Shown here piece by piece: positions 24,348 through 31,156 of a stretch of DNA of 31,792 nucleotides; the stretch's first letter is position 1, and each line of letters starts with the position of its first letter. The notes under the pieces are model-generated. The model saw only the letters and a program-made list of their open reading frames with translations, was not told the origin of the DNA and ran no database searches. Source of the stretch: Omnitrophica WOR_2 bacterium RIFCSPLOWO2_12_FULL_51_24 (lineage in GTDB: Bacteria; Omnitrophota; Gorgyraeia; Pluralincolimonadales; Pluralincolimonadaceae); contig MHHC01000038.1 in NCBI GenBank assembly GCA_001805885.1, positions 1 to 31,792 on the forward strand, read 5' to 3'. The position numbers were made by a program, and so were the translations under genes.

Positions 24348-25349
24348 ATGGCATATGCGGTTGAAGTGCAAAATATAATCAAGAAATTTCCGCCGGCCAC
24401 AGTCGCGGTAAACGACGTAAGCTTTACCGTCGAAGAGGGGGAGATCTTCGGCCTTCTTGGCCCTAACGGCGCCGGCAAAACGACCCTTATAAGGATGCTT
24501 ACATGTTTGATGAGGCCGACACAAGGGGGCGCGAAAATAAAAGGTTACGATATCAGGAAGAACCCTGATTTAGTAAGAAGGGCGATCGGAGTCGTCTCCC
24601 AGGCGATGACAAGCGATCTGGATCTGACTGGGTGGGAGAATCTGGATATCTACGGTAAATATTACGAGGTCCCAAAGAAAGAAAGACGCGAAAGAGTAAG
24701 ATATCTCCTGGATATCGTAGGTTTGAAGGAGAGGGCCGATGATTTAGTCGCGACATATTCCGGCGGAATGAGGCGGCGTCTCGAGATTGCGCGCGGGCTC
24801 ATACATAAGCCGTACATGCTCTTTCTCGACGAGCCGACTATCGGCCTTGACCCGCAGTCGAGGCGCGTGATCTGGGATTTATTACAGAAGATACGCTCAG
24901 AGGCGAAGTTGACCATATTTATAACTACACATTATATGGAAGAGGCCGATCTATTATGCGATAGAGTGGCGATTATAGATTACGGCAAGATTATGGCTTT
25001 GGATTCCCCCTCAAATTTAAAGAGAAACATAGGCGGTTACGATATCATCGAGGTCTCTTTAAGCGAGATAACCTCCGCGGCATTGGAAAGGTTAAAATCT
25101 GTGGAATTCGTTAAGAATGTAGCCCAGAAGGATTCAACTTTAATAATTTACGTGGAAGATGTAGCGAAGGCGATGCCTATGCTGATAGACGAATTCAAGA
25201 AATCGAATGTCTCTATCCTGTATCTCGCGGTTCATGAGCAATCCCTAGAAGATGTATTTATACATTATACAGGCAAATCGATCAGGGAAGGAGAGCCGCA
25301 GAAGGTGAATTTCCTGATAGGCGCCGGCGTTCCGAGAAAATTATTTTAG
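24348..25349 (+). CDS. ABC transporter ATP-binding protein (efflux)
   Basis: A 333-residue ATPase with Walker A GPNGAGKT (38-45), signature SGGMRRR (138-144), Walker B LFLDEPT (158-164), D-loop and the switch His in ITTHYMEEAD. The C-terminal extension of about 100 residues is the DrrA/YbhF-type regulatory segment. It contains a single nucleotide-binding domain, unlike the fused YbhF of E. coli, so it should act as a homodimer with the next permease. Drug or metabolite export is the usual role; the substrate is unknown. Confidence 0.95.
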   Translation: MAYAVEVQNIIKKFPPATVAVNDVSFTVEEGEIFGLLGPNGAGKTTLIRMLTCLMRPTQGGAKIKGYDIRKNPDLVRRAIGVVSQAMTSDLDLTGWENLDIYGKYYEVPKKERRERVRYLLDIVGLKERADDLVATYSGGMRRRLEIARGLIHKPYMLFLDEPTIGLDPQSRRVIWDLLQKIRSEAKLTIFITTHYMEEADLLCDRVAIIDYGKIMALDSPSNLKRNIGGYDIIEVSLSEITSAALERLKSVEFVKNVAQKDSTLIIYVEDVAKAMPMLIDEFKKSNVSILYLAVHEQSLEDVFIHYTGKSIREGEPQKVNFLIGAGVPRKLF

Positions 25350-25357
25350 AGGCTGGA

Positions 25358-26470
25358 ATGAGAATAGCCGCTGTTGTAGAAAGAGATTTAAGGAGATTTA
25401 CGAGAAATCCATTTATGATGGTCGCGAGCATCTTATTGCCGCTGCTGTATCTCGTGATAATCGGAAACTCTTTTCAGGGTCAGCTCAAAGGCCTCCCGCT
25501 CGCGGTTGTCGACCTAGATAATGGTCCTTATTCCAGGCGGATTATCGAGCTTCTTCAGGCGATGCAGGAAGGGCCCAGGGCAATAGAGGTCATCCGGTTA
25601 AGCGACCAGAAAGAGGCGCTCGATTTGGCGAAGAATGGTTTTTGCAAGGCGGCGCTGATAATCCCGGCCGGATTCAGCGAGGATCTGATAAAGAACACCA
25701 AGCCGCAGATCGGGCTATTCCTCGATAACGCCGATCCTATCTCCGCGAACGGGGTTTCGAGTATTGTATCCCAGTCGCTGGCCTACCTGAAATCAGAATA
25801 TCTTTCAGTGCGCGGGGACCCGACAAAAGCGCATCTCAGGACAGTAGAGTTATTCAAGAAGATAGATTACGATGCCTCACTGGTCCCCGGGGTAGTGGTT
25901 ATGGCGATATTTATGGGGACCATGATCACAGGCGCGTTTAATCTGGCCATGGATAAGTTTCTCGGCATTCATGAAAGCTACCTCTCGACCCCGTTGACTA
26001 AACGGGATATCACCGTGGGTATCATAATAAGCGGCGTCTTTATCACTACGGTTATGTCGTTTATCGTCTTAGTAGGCAGTATGATTTTGACCGGCATAAA
26101 ATTGGAAGGCGGCCTCGAATCATTTGCGATGTTATTTTTTATAATCATCTTATCCGCCCTCGGACTCCTTAGCATGATGTTCATCATTTTGGGCAGGGCG
26201 AATCATCCGAGGATCGTCGGGCTGGTAGGAGGTTTTCTAAACGTGATATTCTTTTTCCCGAGCGGAGCGGTCTATCCCATTGAGAGTTTTCCCGATTGGC
26301 TCAAGGCGTTTGCGAAGGTGAATCCCGAGGCCTATGCGGTTCACGCGCTTAAGGCCCTGATATTTAAAGGCGCGGATATAGTCGCGATAAAAGGCGATCT
26401 TGTCTTCCTGGTAATCTTTACGGCGATTATGCTGACGATAGCGACCTTTACATTCAAGAGGACGATGTGA
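25358..26470 (+). CDS. ABC-2 type transporter permease
   Basis: A 370-residue ABC-2 permease. The first helix follows RDLRRFTRNPFMMVASILLP, then a large periplasmic domain (about 45-180), then five C-terminal membrane helices; NPEAYAVHALKALIFKG near the end is a typical ABC-2 motif. This YhhJ/YbhS-like layout suits exporters that work with an HlyD adaptor. Only one permease gene is present where E. coli has two (ybhS and ybhR), so a homodimer is likely. It overlaps the TolC-type gene at TGATG. Confidence 0.92.
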   Translation: MRIAAVVERDLRRFTRNPFMMVASILLPLLYLVIIGNSFQGQLKGLPLAVVDLDNGPYSRRIIELLQAMQEGPRAIEVIRLSDQKEALDLAKNGFCKAALIIPAGFSEDLIKNTKPQIGLFLDNADPISANGVSSIVSQSLAYLKSEYLSVRGDPTKAHLRTVELFKKIDYDASLVPGVVVMAIFMGTMITGAFNLAMDKFLGIHESYLSTPLTKRDITVGIIISGVFITTVMSFIVLVGSMILTGIKLEGGLESFAMLFFIIILSALGLLSMMFIILGRANHPRIVGLVGGFLNVIFFFPSGAVYPIESFPDWLKAFAKVNPEAYAVHALKALIFKGADIVAIKGDLVFLVIFTAIMLTIATFTFKRTM

Positions 26471-27813
26471 TGTCATATGTAAGGAAGGTAATAATATTGT
26501 CTTTTGTCCTTGCTGCGCTCGTTCCAGCGGCATCGTATGCCGAGGAGGCCAGGACGCTCCTCCTCGATGACTGCGTTAAAGCCGCGCTCGCCAATAACCC
26601 AAAACTCCAGCAAATGGCAAGCAAGGTAGAGTTGAACAGGGCGAAGGCCGGGATCTCGAAATCCGGTTATCTTCCCCGGGTCTCGACGACAGGCGGATAC
26701 ACGCATTACGACACTTCGAAGGTTACCTTCGGTTCTTTTGCCGTATCAGGCGCTACGGCAAGCTCCCTTCCTGGTTTCGACAAGAGATATAACGTAATCT
26801 CCGAGAACACCGGCATAAGCCAGCTTATCTGGGATTTCGGCAAGACCCTTAATCAGATCAGGGCGGCGAACGAGACGCTCTCAGCGGCGCAATATGAGTT
26901 TCTCGAGACACAGGAGAACACGATACTTAACGCCGAGAAGGCGTACTTTAGCGTGATGCGCGCGCAACTGCTTCTTGAAACGGCGAAAGATAAACTCGAT
27001 ATGACGAAGGTCCATCTGGAGCGCGCGGAAGGTTTTTACGAAGTGGGGTTCCAGCAGCCATATGACGTCACAAAAGCGGAACTTTCCGTCGCAAACGCGA
27101 ATCTCGATCTCGTCACAGCTAATAAGGATTTTGAACTCGCAAAGGCCTCGCTCAACAGCATAATGGGTAACTCCGGCGGTACGGACTACGAAGTGGCCGA
27201 GATAAAAGATTTCAAACCGGCCGAAGCGAATCTCGAGGAGGCACTGAAGCAGGCCGCAGCGAACCGCGTCGAGTTGCAGAAAATGCAGGCGCAGGCGCGC
27301 GCCGCTCAGGCGGACCTCGAAGCCAAGAAGAAAGGCAACTGGCCGGCGGTCTCCCTCGGTGGTAACCATCAGGTAAGCGATACCGATACCCCGGGTGTCG
27401 GAAATGTCAGGAACTGGAACGCGGGCGCCCAGGTCAGCTGGCCGTGGTTCGACGGTTTTAGGACCAAATCCGAGATAGAGGCCGCGCAGGCGAGCCTGAA
27501 GATGGCGCAACTCGGCATCCAGGATGAGACTTTGAGTGTAGGTCTAGAGGTCCAAAAAGCGATCCTCTCGCTCGATGAGGCGAAAGAGCGCGTCGCCGCC
27601 ACCCAAAAACTCCTTCAGCAGGCCACCGAAAACCTTGAGATATTACAGGCGCGCTATGAAGAAGGCCTCAGCTCTATTATAGAAGTCACCGACGCCGAGA
27701 CCTCACTCGTCTCGGCCAAACAAAGTCACGCCTCCTCGATCGCGGACTATCTTTCCTCGCTAGCCGACTACCAAAAATCCATCGGCGTAATTTCTCAGGG
27801 TATGGTTAAATAA
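26470..27813 (+). CDS. TolC-family outer-membrane efflux channel
   Basis: About 447 residues with a signal peptide (MSYVRKVIILSFVLAALVPA then ASYA-EEA). It shows two repeats of long amphipathic helices typical of the OEP family: the first contains LTLDDC-like LLLDDCVKAALANNPKLQQM and the second LEEALKQAAANRVELQKMQ. Both include NPxL/NRxEL and the beta-barrel segments (GYLPRVSTTGGYTHYD; WPAVSLGGNHQVSD). ATG 26470 makes a TGATG overlap with the permease; GTG 26467 is an alternative. The final gene of the operon completes a three-component ABC pump spanning both membranes, which is strong evidence for a Gram-negative envelope. Confidence 0.93.
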   Translation: MSYVRKVIILSFVLAALVPAASYAEEARTLLLDDCVKAALANNPKLQQMASKVELNRAKAGISKSGYLPRVSTTGGYTHYDTSKVTFGSFAVSGATASSLPGFDKRYNVISENTGISQLIWDFGKTLNQIRAANETLSAAQYEFLETQENTILNAEKAYFSVMRAQLLLETAKDKLDMTKVHLERAEGFYEVGFQQPYDVTKAELSVANANLDLVTANKDFELAKASLNSIMGNSGGTDYEVAEIKDFKPAEANLEEALKQAAANRVELQKMQAQARAAQADLEAKKKGNWPAVSLGGNHQVSDTDTPGVGNVRNWNAGAQVSWPWFDGFRTKSEIEAAQASLKMAQLGIQDETLSVGLEVQKAILSLDEAKERVAATQKLLQQATENLEILQARYEEGLSSIIEVTDAETSLVSAKQSHASSIADYLSSLADYQKSIGVISQGMVK

Positions 27814-27824
27814 TTATAATGCGC

Positions 27825-27853
27825 TTGACATAATGTACATAATCATGTATAGT
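27825..27853 (+). promoter_or_regulatory. Promoter of the toxin-antitoxin operon with ATGTACAT palindrome
   Basis: TTGACA (27825-27830), a 17-base spacer and TATAGT (27848-27853). The spacer holds the palindrome ATGTACAT (27833-27840) and a second ATGTA half-site, a likely binding site for the antitoxin. Confidence 0.75.
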
Positions 27854-27870
27854 ATATCCGGAGGTAGAAG

Positions 27871-28146
27871 ATGAGTACAGTTACGATCTCACTGACCGAA
27901 CTTCGGCCGAAACTGCCGGAGATACTTAATGAGCTTAAAAAAAGTTTCGACCGCTGCGTCATAACAAGGCGCGGCAAGCCTGAGGCCATTGTCCTTTCAG
28001 AAGAAGATTACGAAAGCCTTCTTGAGACTTTAGACATTCTTTCCGACAGAAAACTCTTAAGGGAAATCAGAAAAGCTCAGGATGAGCTACGGGCGGGGAA
28101 GGGCATTTCCTGGAATAAGGCTAAGACAAAATTAGGTTATGTATAA
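27871..28146 (+). CDS. Phd/YefM-family antitoxin
   Basis: A 91-residue type II antitoxin. The N-terminal part (STVTISLTELRPKLPEILNELK, then VITRRGKPEAIVLSEEDYESLLET) is the Phd/YefM DNA-binding fold; the C-terminal part is charged and likely wraps around the toxin. A GGAGG site (27860-27864) precedes the ATG. It overlaps the toxin gene by eight bases, typical of coupled expression. It should repress its own promoter at the ATGTACAT site. Confidence 0.9.
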   Translation: MSTVTISLTELRPKLPEILNELKKSFDRCVITRRGKPEAIVLSEEDYESLLETLDILSDRKLLREIRKAQDELRAGKGISWNKAKTKLGYV

Positions 28147-28399
28147 CCTTGAGATCTCGCCATCAGCCTTTAAATATCTCGAACAACTCACAAAAAAACA
28201 TAAAAACGTCGCCGACCGTATAGCCTATTCCTTAGACAGGCTCCGGACAGAACCTTTAATGGGCAAAAAACTTATGGGTGAGCTTAAGGGGTTAAGGTCT
28301 TTGCGGGTAGGCGATTATCGAGTAATTTACTGCGTGGTCGCGAGGAAGATATTGATACAGGTGATAAAAATAGGCCACCGGCGCGAAATATACACTTAA
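28139..28399 (+). CDS. RelE/ParE-superfamily toxin
   Basis: An 86-residue protein with the RelE fold. The core GLRSLRVGDYRVIYCVV (about 57-73) and final VIKIGHRREIYT are the family signature, with the basic and His residues expected of a ribosome-dependent mRNase. Direct biochemical type (RelE or ParE) cannot be assigned. Its stop codon overlaps that of the integron integrase on the other strand (28396-28399), so the pair abuts the integron but has no attC and is not a cassette. Confidence 0.9.
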   Translation: MYNLEISPSAFKYLEQLTKKHKNVADRIAYSLDRLRTEPLMGKKLMGELKGLRSLRVGDYRVIYCVVARKILIQVIKIGHRREIYT

Positions 28400-29718
28400 A
28401 TCGTCCCCTTAAGAGGGGCGGCCGCGCCTTCGGCCGCGTAAAGCTTATCCAACGGGCTCTGCGGGACGTTAGTAATATCGCGTATTACGTGAGTATATAT
28501 CATAGTTGTTTCCACATGGTTATGCCCGAGCAGCTCCTGCACGTGCCTTATATTGACCCCGTCTATCAGAAGGTGCGTCGCGAAGCTGTGCCTTAAAGTA
28601 TGAACGGTGGCATGTTTGATTATGCCGGCTTTCTCTACCGCTTTCGCCATAGCGTTCTGTATTGCCTTCGGGGTCATATAAAAACGCCTGATCTTGCCAT
28701 CCAGGAGATCCGGCGAGAGTCTTGCCGACGGGAAAACGAATTGCCATCCGAATTCTTTCGCGGCATTTGGATATTTTCGCTCGAGTGAATCAGGCATTTG
28801 CACCTCTCCGTAACCGGCGGTGAGGTCCTTCTCGTGCAGTTTTTTTACCTCTTCCAGATGCGCCCGCAATTCATTCTTAAGATATTCCGGTAAGATGGTG
28901 CTCCTGTCCTTGTCACCCTTGCCGCTCCTTATGAAGATCAGGCCTGTCCCGAAATCTATGTCTTTTACCCGCAGGCACGTTAATTCCGAAATACGCATCC
29001 CGGTTCCGTAAAGCAACTGCAATATTAATTTATCCTTTCCCGACACATGTTTGAATATCTCAAGGACCTCGTCTTTGGTCAGGACGACGGGAAGCTTGGG
29101 GCCGCGTTTCGCGCGAACCGACTCACCGATAGAATCCAGTTCGATTTTTAACACATCCCTGAAGAGGAATAGCAGGGCGTTAAATGCCTGATTTTGCGTC
29201 GAAGAAGAAACCCTTTTTCTTAAGGCGAGGAAGCTTAGGTAGTCGCGTACGTCCACGCTTGTGAGGCCCGCTTTTTGTACGTCCTTCTTTTTAACATCAG
29301 TTAAATATTCAAAGAAAATCTTTACCCAGTTGATATACGCGCGCTCGGTCTTGTATGAATAGTGTTTAATCCTGATCGCCTCACTCAGCATTTTGATGAT
29401 AGAAGGAGGGTCGATCTTATCATTTGCCGGCGGGAGGACCGAATCTGAATAAAGCTTCGCGGCGTTTTTATCGAACTGCTCAAAGTAAAGCTTTAAGGCC
29501 GTTTTCGCCTGTTCTTTCTGCCAGTCCGTAACCCCGGAAGAACGGGATAACTGTTCAAGAAACTTCTGCTTTTTTTCCGAAAAATAGGGACTCACCTCAT
29601 TATTTGAAAAGGCGATGAATTTGCTCACCCAGTGCGCGTAGAACGGGGCGTGCTTCTTATCCGCGAATCCACGTGAAATAAGGAAATTCTGGAAATCAGA
29701 CAAGATATCTTCGATCAT
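28396..29718 (-). CDS. intI: Integron integrase (IntI-type tyrosine recombinase), N-terminally extended
   Basis: A 440-residue tyrosine recombinase. Start ATG 29718 is chosen over TTG 29736 because AGAGG (29729-29725, minus strand) lies six bases upstream. Catalytic residues are Arg242 (GTGMRISELTCLR), the beta-hairpin Lys (SGKGDKDRST), His373-x-x-Arg376 (HTLRHSFATH), His399 (LLGHNHVETT) and nucleophile Tyr408 (MIYTH). The IntI-only insert between the two Arg/His boxes is present: AGYGEVQMPDSLERKYPNAA followed by KEFGWQFVFP (about 301-330), which separates integron integrases from XerC/D. IntI1 is 337 residues; the excess is an N-terminal block of about 100 residues before the usual SAM-like domain (starting near SIIKMLSEAIRIKHYSYKTE). 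The enzyme would excise and insert cassettes by folding the bottom attC strand. Confidence 0.95.
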   Translation of the reverse strand: MIEDILSDFQNFLISRGFADKKHAPFYAHWVSKFIAFSNNEVSPYFSEKKQKFLEQLSRSSGVTDWQKEQAKTALKLYFEQFDKNAAKLYSDSVLPPANDKIDPPSIIKMLSEAIRIKHYSYKTERAYINWVKIFFEYLTDVKKKDVQKAGLTSVDVRDYLSFLALRKRVSSSTQNQAFNALLFLFRDVLKIELDSIGESVRAKRGPKLPVVLTKDEVLEIFKHVSGKDKLILQLLYGTGMRISELTCLRVKDIDFGTGLIFIRSGKGDKDRSTILPEYLKNELRAHLEEVKKLHEKDLTAGYGEVQMPDSLERKYPNAAKEFGWQFVFPSARLSPDLLDGKIRRFYMTPKAIQNAMAKAVEKAGIIKHATVHTLRHSFATHLLIDGVNIRHVQELLGHNHVETTMIYTHVIRDITNVPQSPLDKLYAAEGAAAPLKGTI

Positions 29719-29770
29719 AAAAGGCCTCTTGTACAAAATGTCGGAAAAAACGAACTTCGCTTTTCACGCT

Positions 29771-29798
29771 ATTATAGGCAAAGTACGAAATATGTCAA
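29771..29798 (-). promoter_or_regulatory. Candidate intI promoter (Pint)
   Basis: On the minus strand, TTGACA (29798-29793), a 16-base spacer and TATAAT (29776-29771) lie about 50 bases upstream of the intI ATG. No LexA-type CTG-N10-CAG box was seen over it. Confidence 0.75.
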
Positions 29799-29808
29799 TA
29801 AAATTGTG

Positions 29809-29836
29809 TTGAAAAATCAAATCAGCATGCTATACT
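29809..29836 (+). promoter_or_regulatory. Candidate cassette promoter (Pc)
   Basis: TTGAAA (29809-29814), a 16-base spacer ending in TGC, then TATACT (29831-29836), giving an extended -10 (TGnTATACT). It faces the cassettes and is back-to-back with Pint, as in classical integrons. Confidence 0.65.
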
Positions 29837-29895
29837 TAACTTCAAGGTAGTGGAAAGTGCCACAAAAAGCGAATTCGTATATTATATGTTCTCGG
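29830..29895 (+). other. Candidate attI site with R box GTTCTCGG
   Basis: The crossover would be between G29888 and T29889. The GTT triplet is kept but the following bases do not match the usual GTTRRRY. The assignment rests on GTTCTCGG (29888-29895) being the exact complement of CCGAGAAC at the R'' end of cassette 1 (30101-30108). The left limit of attI cannot be fixed by eye. Confidence 0.6.
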
Positions 29896-29976
29896 GTAAC
29901 CGATCAAATAAAATAAACATAACTGCAATAAATCCAATACAATAAGACAAAAATTATATTAAGGCCTTGACACATA

Positions 29977-30048
29977 TGATATAATCGAACAAGCGAAACG
30001 ACGAGTCAACGAGATTCGACTCGATCGTTAACGCAATTCGATTATATC
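29977..30048. promoter_or_regulatory. Large imperfect hairpin with extended -10 motifs at both ends
   Basis: GATATAATCGAA (29978-29989) and TTCGATTATATC (30037-30048) are perfect 12-bp arms. Inside, GCG (29993-29995) and AAACGA... pair with TCGTT...CGC, and CGAGTC (30002-30007) pairs with GACTCG (30018-30023), leaving a 10-base loop. Each outer arm includes TGATATAAT, an extended -10 reading inwards from both strands. TTGACA at 29967 is only seven bases away, too close to act as its -35. As DNA it could form a cruciform; as RNA a long stem. Confidence 0.6.
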
Positions 30049-30083
30049 AGAAGGAAAAGCAATAATATAGGCGCTCTTTTTAT

Positions 30084-30102
30084 GGAACCGTGGATCGGTT
30101 CC
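30084..30102 (+). repeat. Hairpin GGAACCG-N5-CGGTTCC beside attC1
   Basis: Perfect 7-bp arms (30084-30090 and 30096-30102) around TGGAT. The right arm runs into the R'' box of attC1 and competes with pairing between the cassette ends. Confidence 0.5.
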
Positions 30103-30157
30103 GAGAACAAGTAAATCCAGCGGATGCTGACGCACCGCTGATTACTATTCGTTAGGT
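30101..30157 (+). other. attC site of cassette 1
   Basis: R'' CCGAGAAC (30101-30108), nine bases, L'' CAGCGG (30118-30123), an 11-base loop, L' CCGCTG (30135-30140), ten bases, R' GTTAGGT (30151-30157). L''/L' is identical to that of attC2 and the R''-L'' spacing is the same. R'' keeps only the AAC core of RYYYAAC, but its own R' (29888) changes in a matching way. At about 57 bp it is a minimal-size attC. Confidence 0.75.
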
Positions 30158-31122
30158 GTCGATAAATAAAATAAAAAGGAAATAAAACAATGGCCAATCT
30201 TAAACCAAAAGAACCCTTAATAGCAGTCATGCTATCTGTAATATTGAGCGGGCTAGGCCAGATATATGTGGGAAGAATTAAAAGGGGAATTGTATTATTT
30301 TGTATACCCCTCATCGTTGTAATTCCGGGTTTCTTGTATATGGTAAACCCCGCCACTAAGATAAGCAATTCCTTAGCTGGTTATGCGATTATTTTAGCCA
30401 TTGTCGGATTTGCTTATAGCATATATGTTATTGTCGACGCTTATATATGCGCAAAAAACTTTAACGTAAAAAATAATCTCACTAGGAATATAAGTATTGG
30501 GAAAAGAATCCTGCTCATACTTGGCATATTATTCTTTTTATTTGTCATAAGCCCATCACAGCTCATCGGCTCATATGTCAAATCAAATGTTATAGAAGCA
30601 TATAAGATCCCATCGGGTACAATGATGCCTACTTTAATGATAGGAGATAGGATCTTTGTGAACAAAACAATATATAAGCAATCCGAGCCAAAAAGAGGGG
30701 ACGTAGCTGTTTTTATAGCCCCTGATAAATTCGACAAGAATTATATCAAAAGAGTAGTAGGTCTTCCGGGAGAAACGATTGAAATAAAGGACGGAAAAGC
30801 CCTAATAAATGGAGTTGTAATAACAGAGCCCGCAGTATTCAGAAAGAATCATTATTATAATGCAGGCGAATATGCCAAAGCTGGCCAACCAGTAAAAATA
30901 CCAGAAGATAGCTATTTTGTCCTCGGGGACAATAGCGGCGCTAGCAAAGATAGCAGATATCTTGGCTTCATCCCAAGAAAATCGTTTATAGGTAAAGCAA
31001 CAAAAATATTTTATCCATTTAATAGATCGAGTCCTATAAACTAGGAAAATAGACACCTAACAATTCACTCCAGCGGACCGCGCCAGGGTGTTTATGAAGG
31101 GCTTGGCCGCTGAGTTCAAACG
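30152..31122 (+). mobile_element. Gene cassette 2, signal-peptidase-like gene
   Basis: This 971-bp cassette begins TTAGGTGTCGAT and its R'' region reads GACACCTAAC (31052-31061), exactly complementary to GTTAGGTGTC (30151-30160). It contains a single plus-strand gene, as usual for cassettes, and is visibly more AT-rich than the chromosomal genes left of the integron, suggesting separate origin. Confidence 0.85.
30190..31044 (+). CDS. Signal peptidase I-like protein with N-terminal membrane module, Ser-to-Thr at active site
   Basis: A 284-residue protein. Residues about 10-125 hold several hydrophobic helices and a TM2-like VILSGLGQIYVGRIKRGIVL motif. The C-terminal part is an S26 signal peptidase: box B is IPSGTMMPTL, with Thr144 where Ser90 of E. 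coli LepB acts as nucleophile; the general base Lys187 is kept in YIKRVVGLPGE, and GDNSGASKDSRYLGFIP (246-262) is box E. Standard enzymes cleave signal peptides on the outer face of the inner membrane; with Thr the protein may be active, altered or inactive. AAGGA (30176-30180 region) precedes the ATG. It is carried by integron cassette 2 and is AT-rich compared with neighbours. Confidence 0.9.
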   Translation: MANLKPKEPLIAVMLSVILSGLGQIYVGRIKRGIVLFCIPLIVVIPGFLYMVNPATKISNSLAGYAIILAIVGFAYSIYVIVDAYICAKNFNVKNNLTRNISIGKRILLILGILFFLFVISPSQLIGSYVKSNVIEAYKIPSGTMMPTLMIGDRIFVNKTIYKQSEPKRGDVAVFIAPDKFDKNYIKRVVGLPGETIEIKDGKALINGVVITEPAVFRKNHYYNAGEYAKAGQPVKIPEDSYFVLGDNSGASKDSRYLGFIPRKSFIGKATKIFYPFNRSSPIN

Positions 31123-31128
31123 TTAGGC
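31055..31128 (+). other. attC site of cassette 2
   Basis: R'' ACCTAAC (31055-31061, matches RYYYAAC), nine bases, L'' CAGCGG (31071-31076), a 30-base loop region, L' CCGCTG (31107-31112), nine bases, R' GTTAGGC (31122-31128, matches GTTRRRY). The total is 74 bp. The spacers pair incompletely and leave unpaired bases, as needed for strand choice by IntI. Confidence 0.9.
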
Positions 31129-31156
31129 GTCTTTGACGTATATCCTGGAGTTTGAA

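Larger units (their letters stand above)
29750..29878. repeat. Inverted pair of AAAAGCGAA(G)TTCGT motifs flanking the divergent promoters
   Basis: On the plus strand AAAAGCGAATTCGT occurs at 29865-29878; on the minus strand AAAAGCGAAGTTCGT occurs at 29764-29750. They lie at about +1 of the predicted intI transcript and about +22 of the predicted cassette transcript. They could bind IntI or a regulator of both promoters. A shorter AAGCGAA recurs at 29991. Confidence 0.45.
29889..30151 (+). mobile_element. Gene cassette 1, 263 bp, no evident gene
   Basis: The cassette begins TTCTCGGGTAACCGATC and ends with an attC starting ATCGGTTCCGAGAAC; the ends are complementary over 16 bases apart from two extra bases (GT). 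It has no ORF of useful size; the only start-to-stop frame noted is the 10-codon ATG at 30082 (MEPWIGSENK), whose stop lies within the attC. It carries a large imperfect hairpin and an extended -10 motif. It may be a promoter or RNA cassette, or a degraded gene cassette. Confidence 0.65.

Noticed and set aside
27871..28399. Toxin-antitoxin pair as an integron cassette
   Set aside because: It has its own promoter, lies at the 3' end of intI and shows no attC or GTT crossover.
28418..28437. GC-rich perfect hairpin GCGGCCG-N6-CGGCCGC as a terminator between toxin and intI
   Set aside because: It lies within the intI 3' coding end (Ala/Gly-rich tail) and no T-run follows on either strand.
29737..29850. 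LexA (SOS) box over the intI promoter
   Set aside because: I looked for CTG-N10-CAG and for the Gram-positive-type box and found neither; a divergent box cannot be excluded by eye.
29967..29985. TTGACA and TATAAT close together in cassette 1, as a possible promoter
   Set aside because: The spacer is only seven bases, far from the 16-18 needed. Only the extended -10 (TGATATAAT) is kept as a possible element.
30042..30368. 108-residue minus-strand reading frame
   Set aside because: It straddles attC1 and lies antisense to the signal-peptidase gene with no ribosome site; it is a shadow frame.
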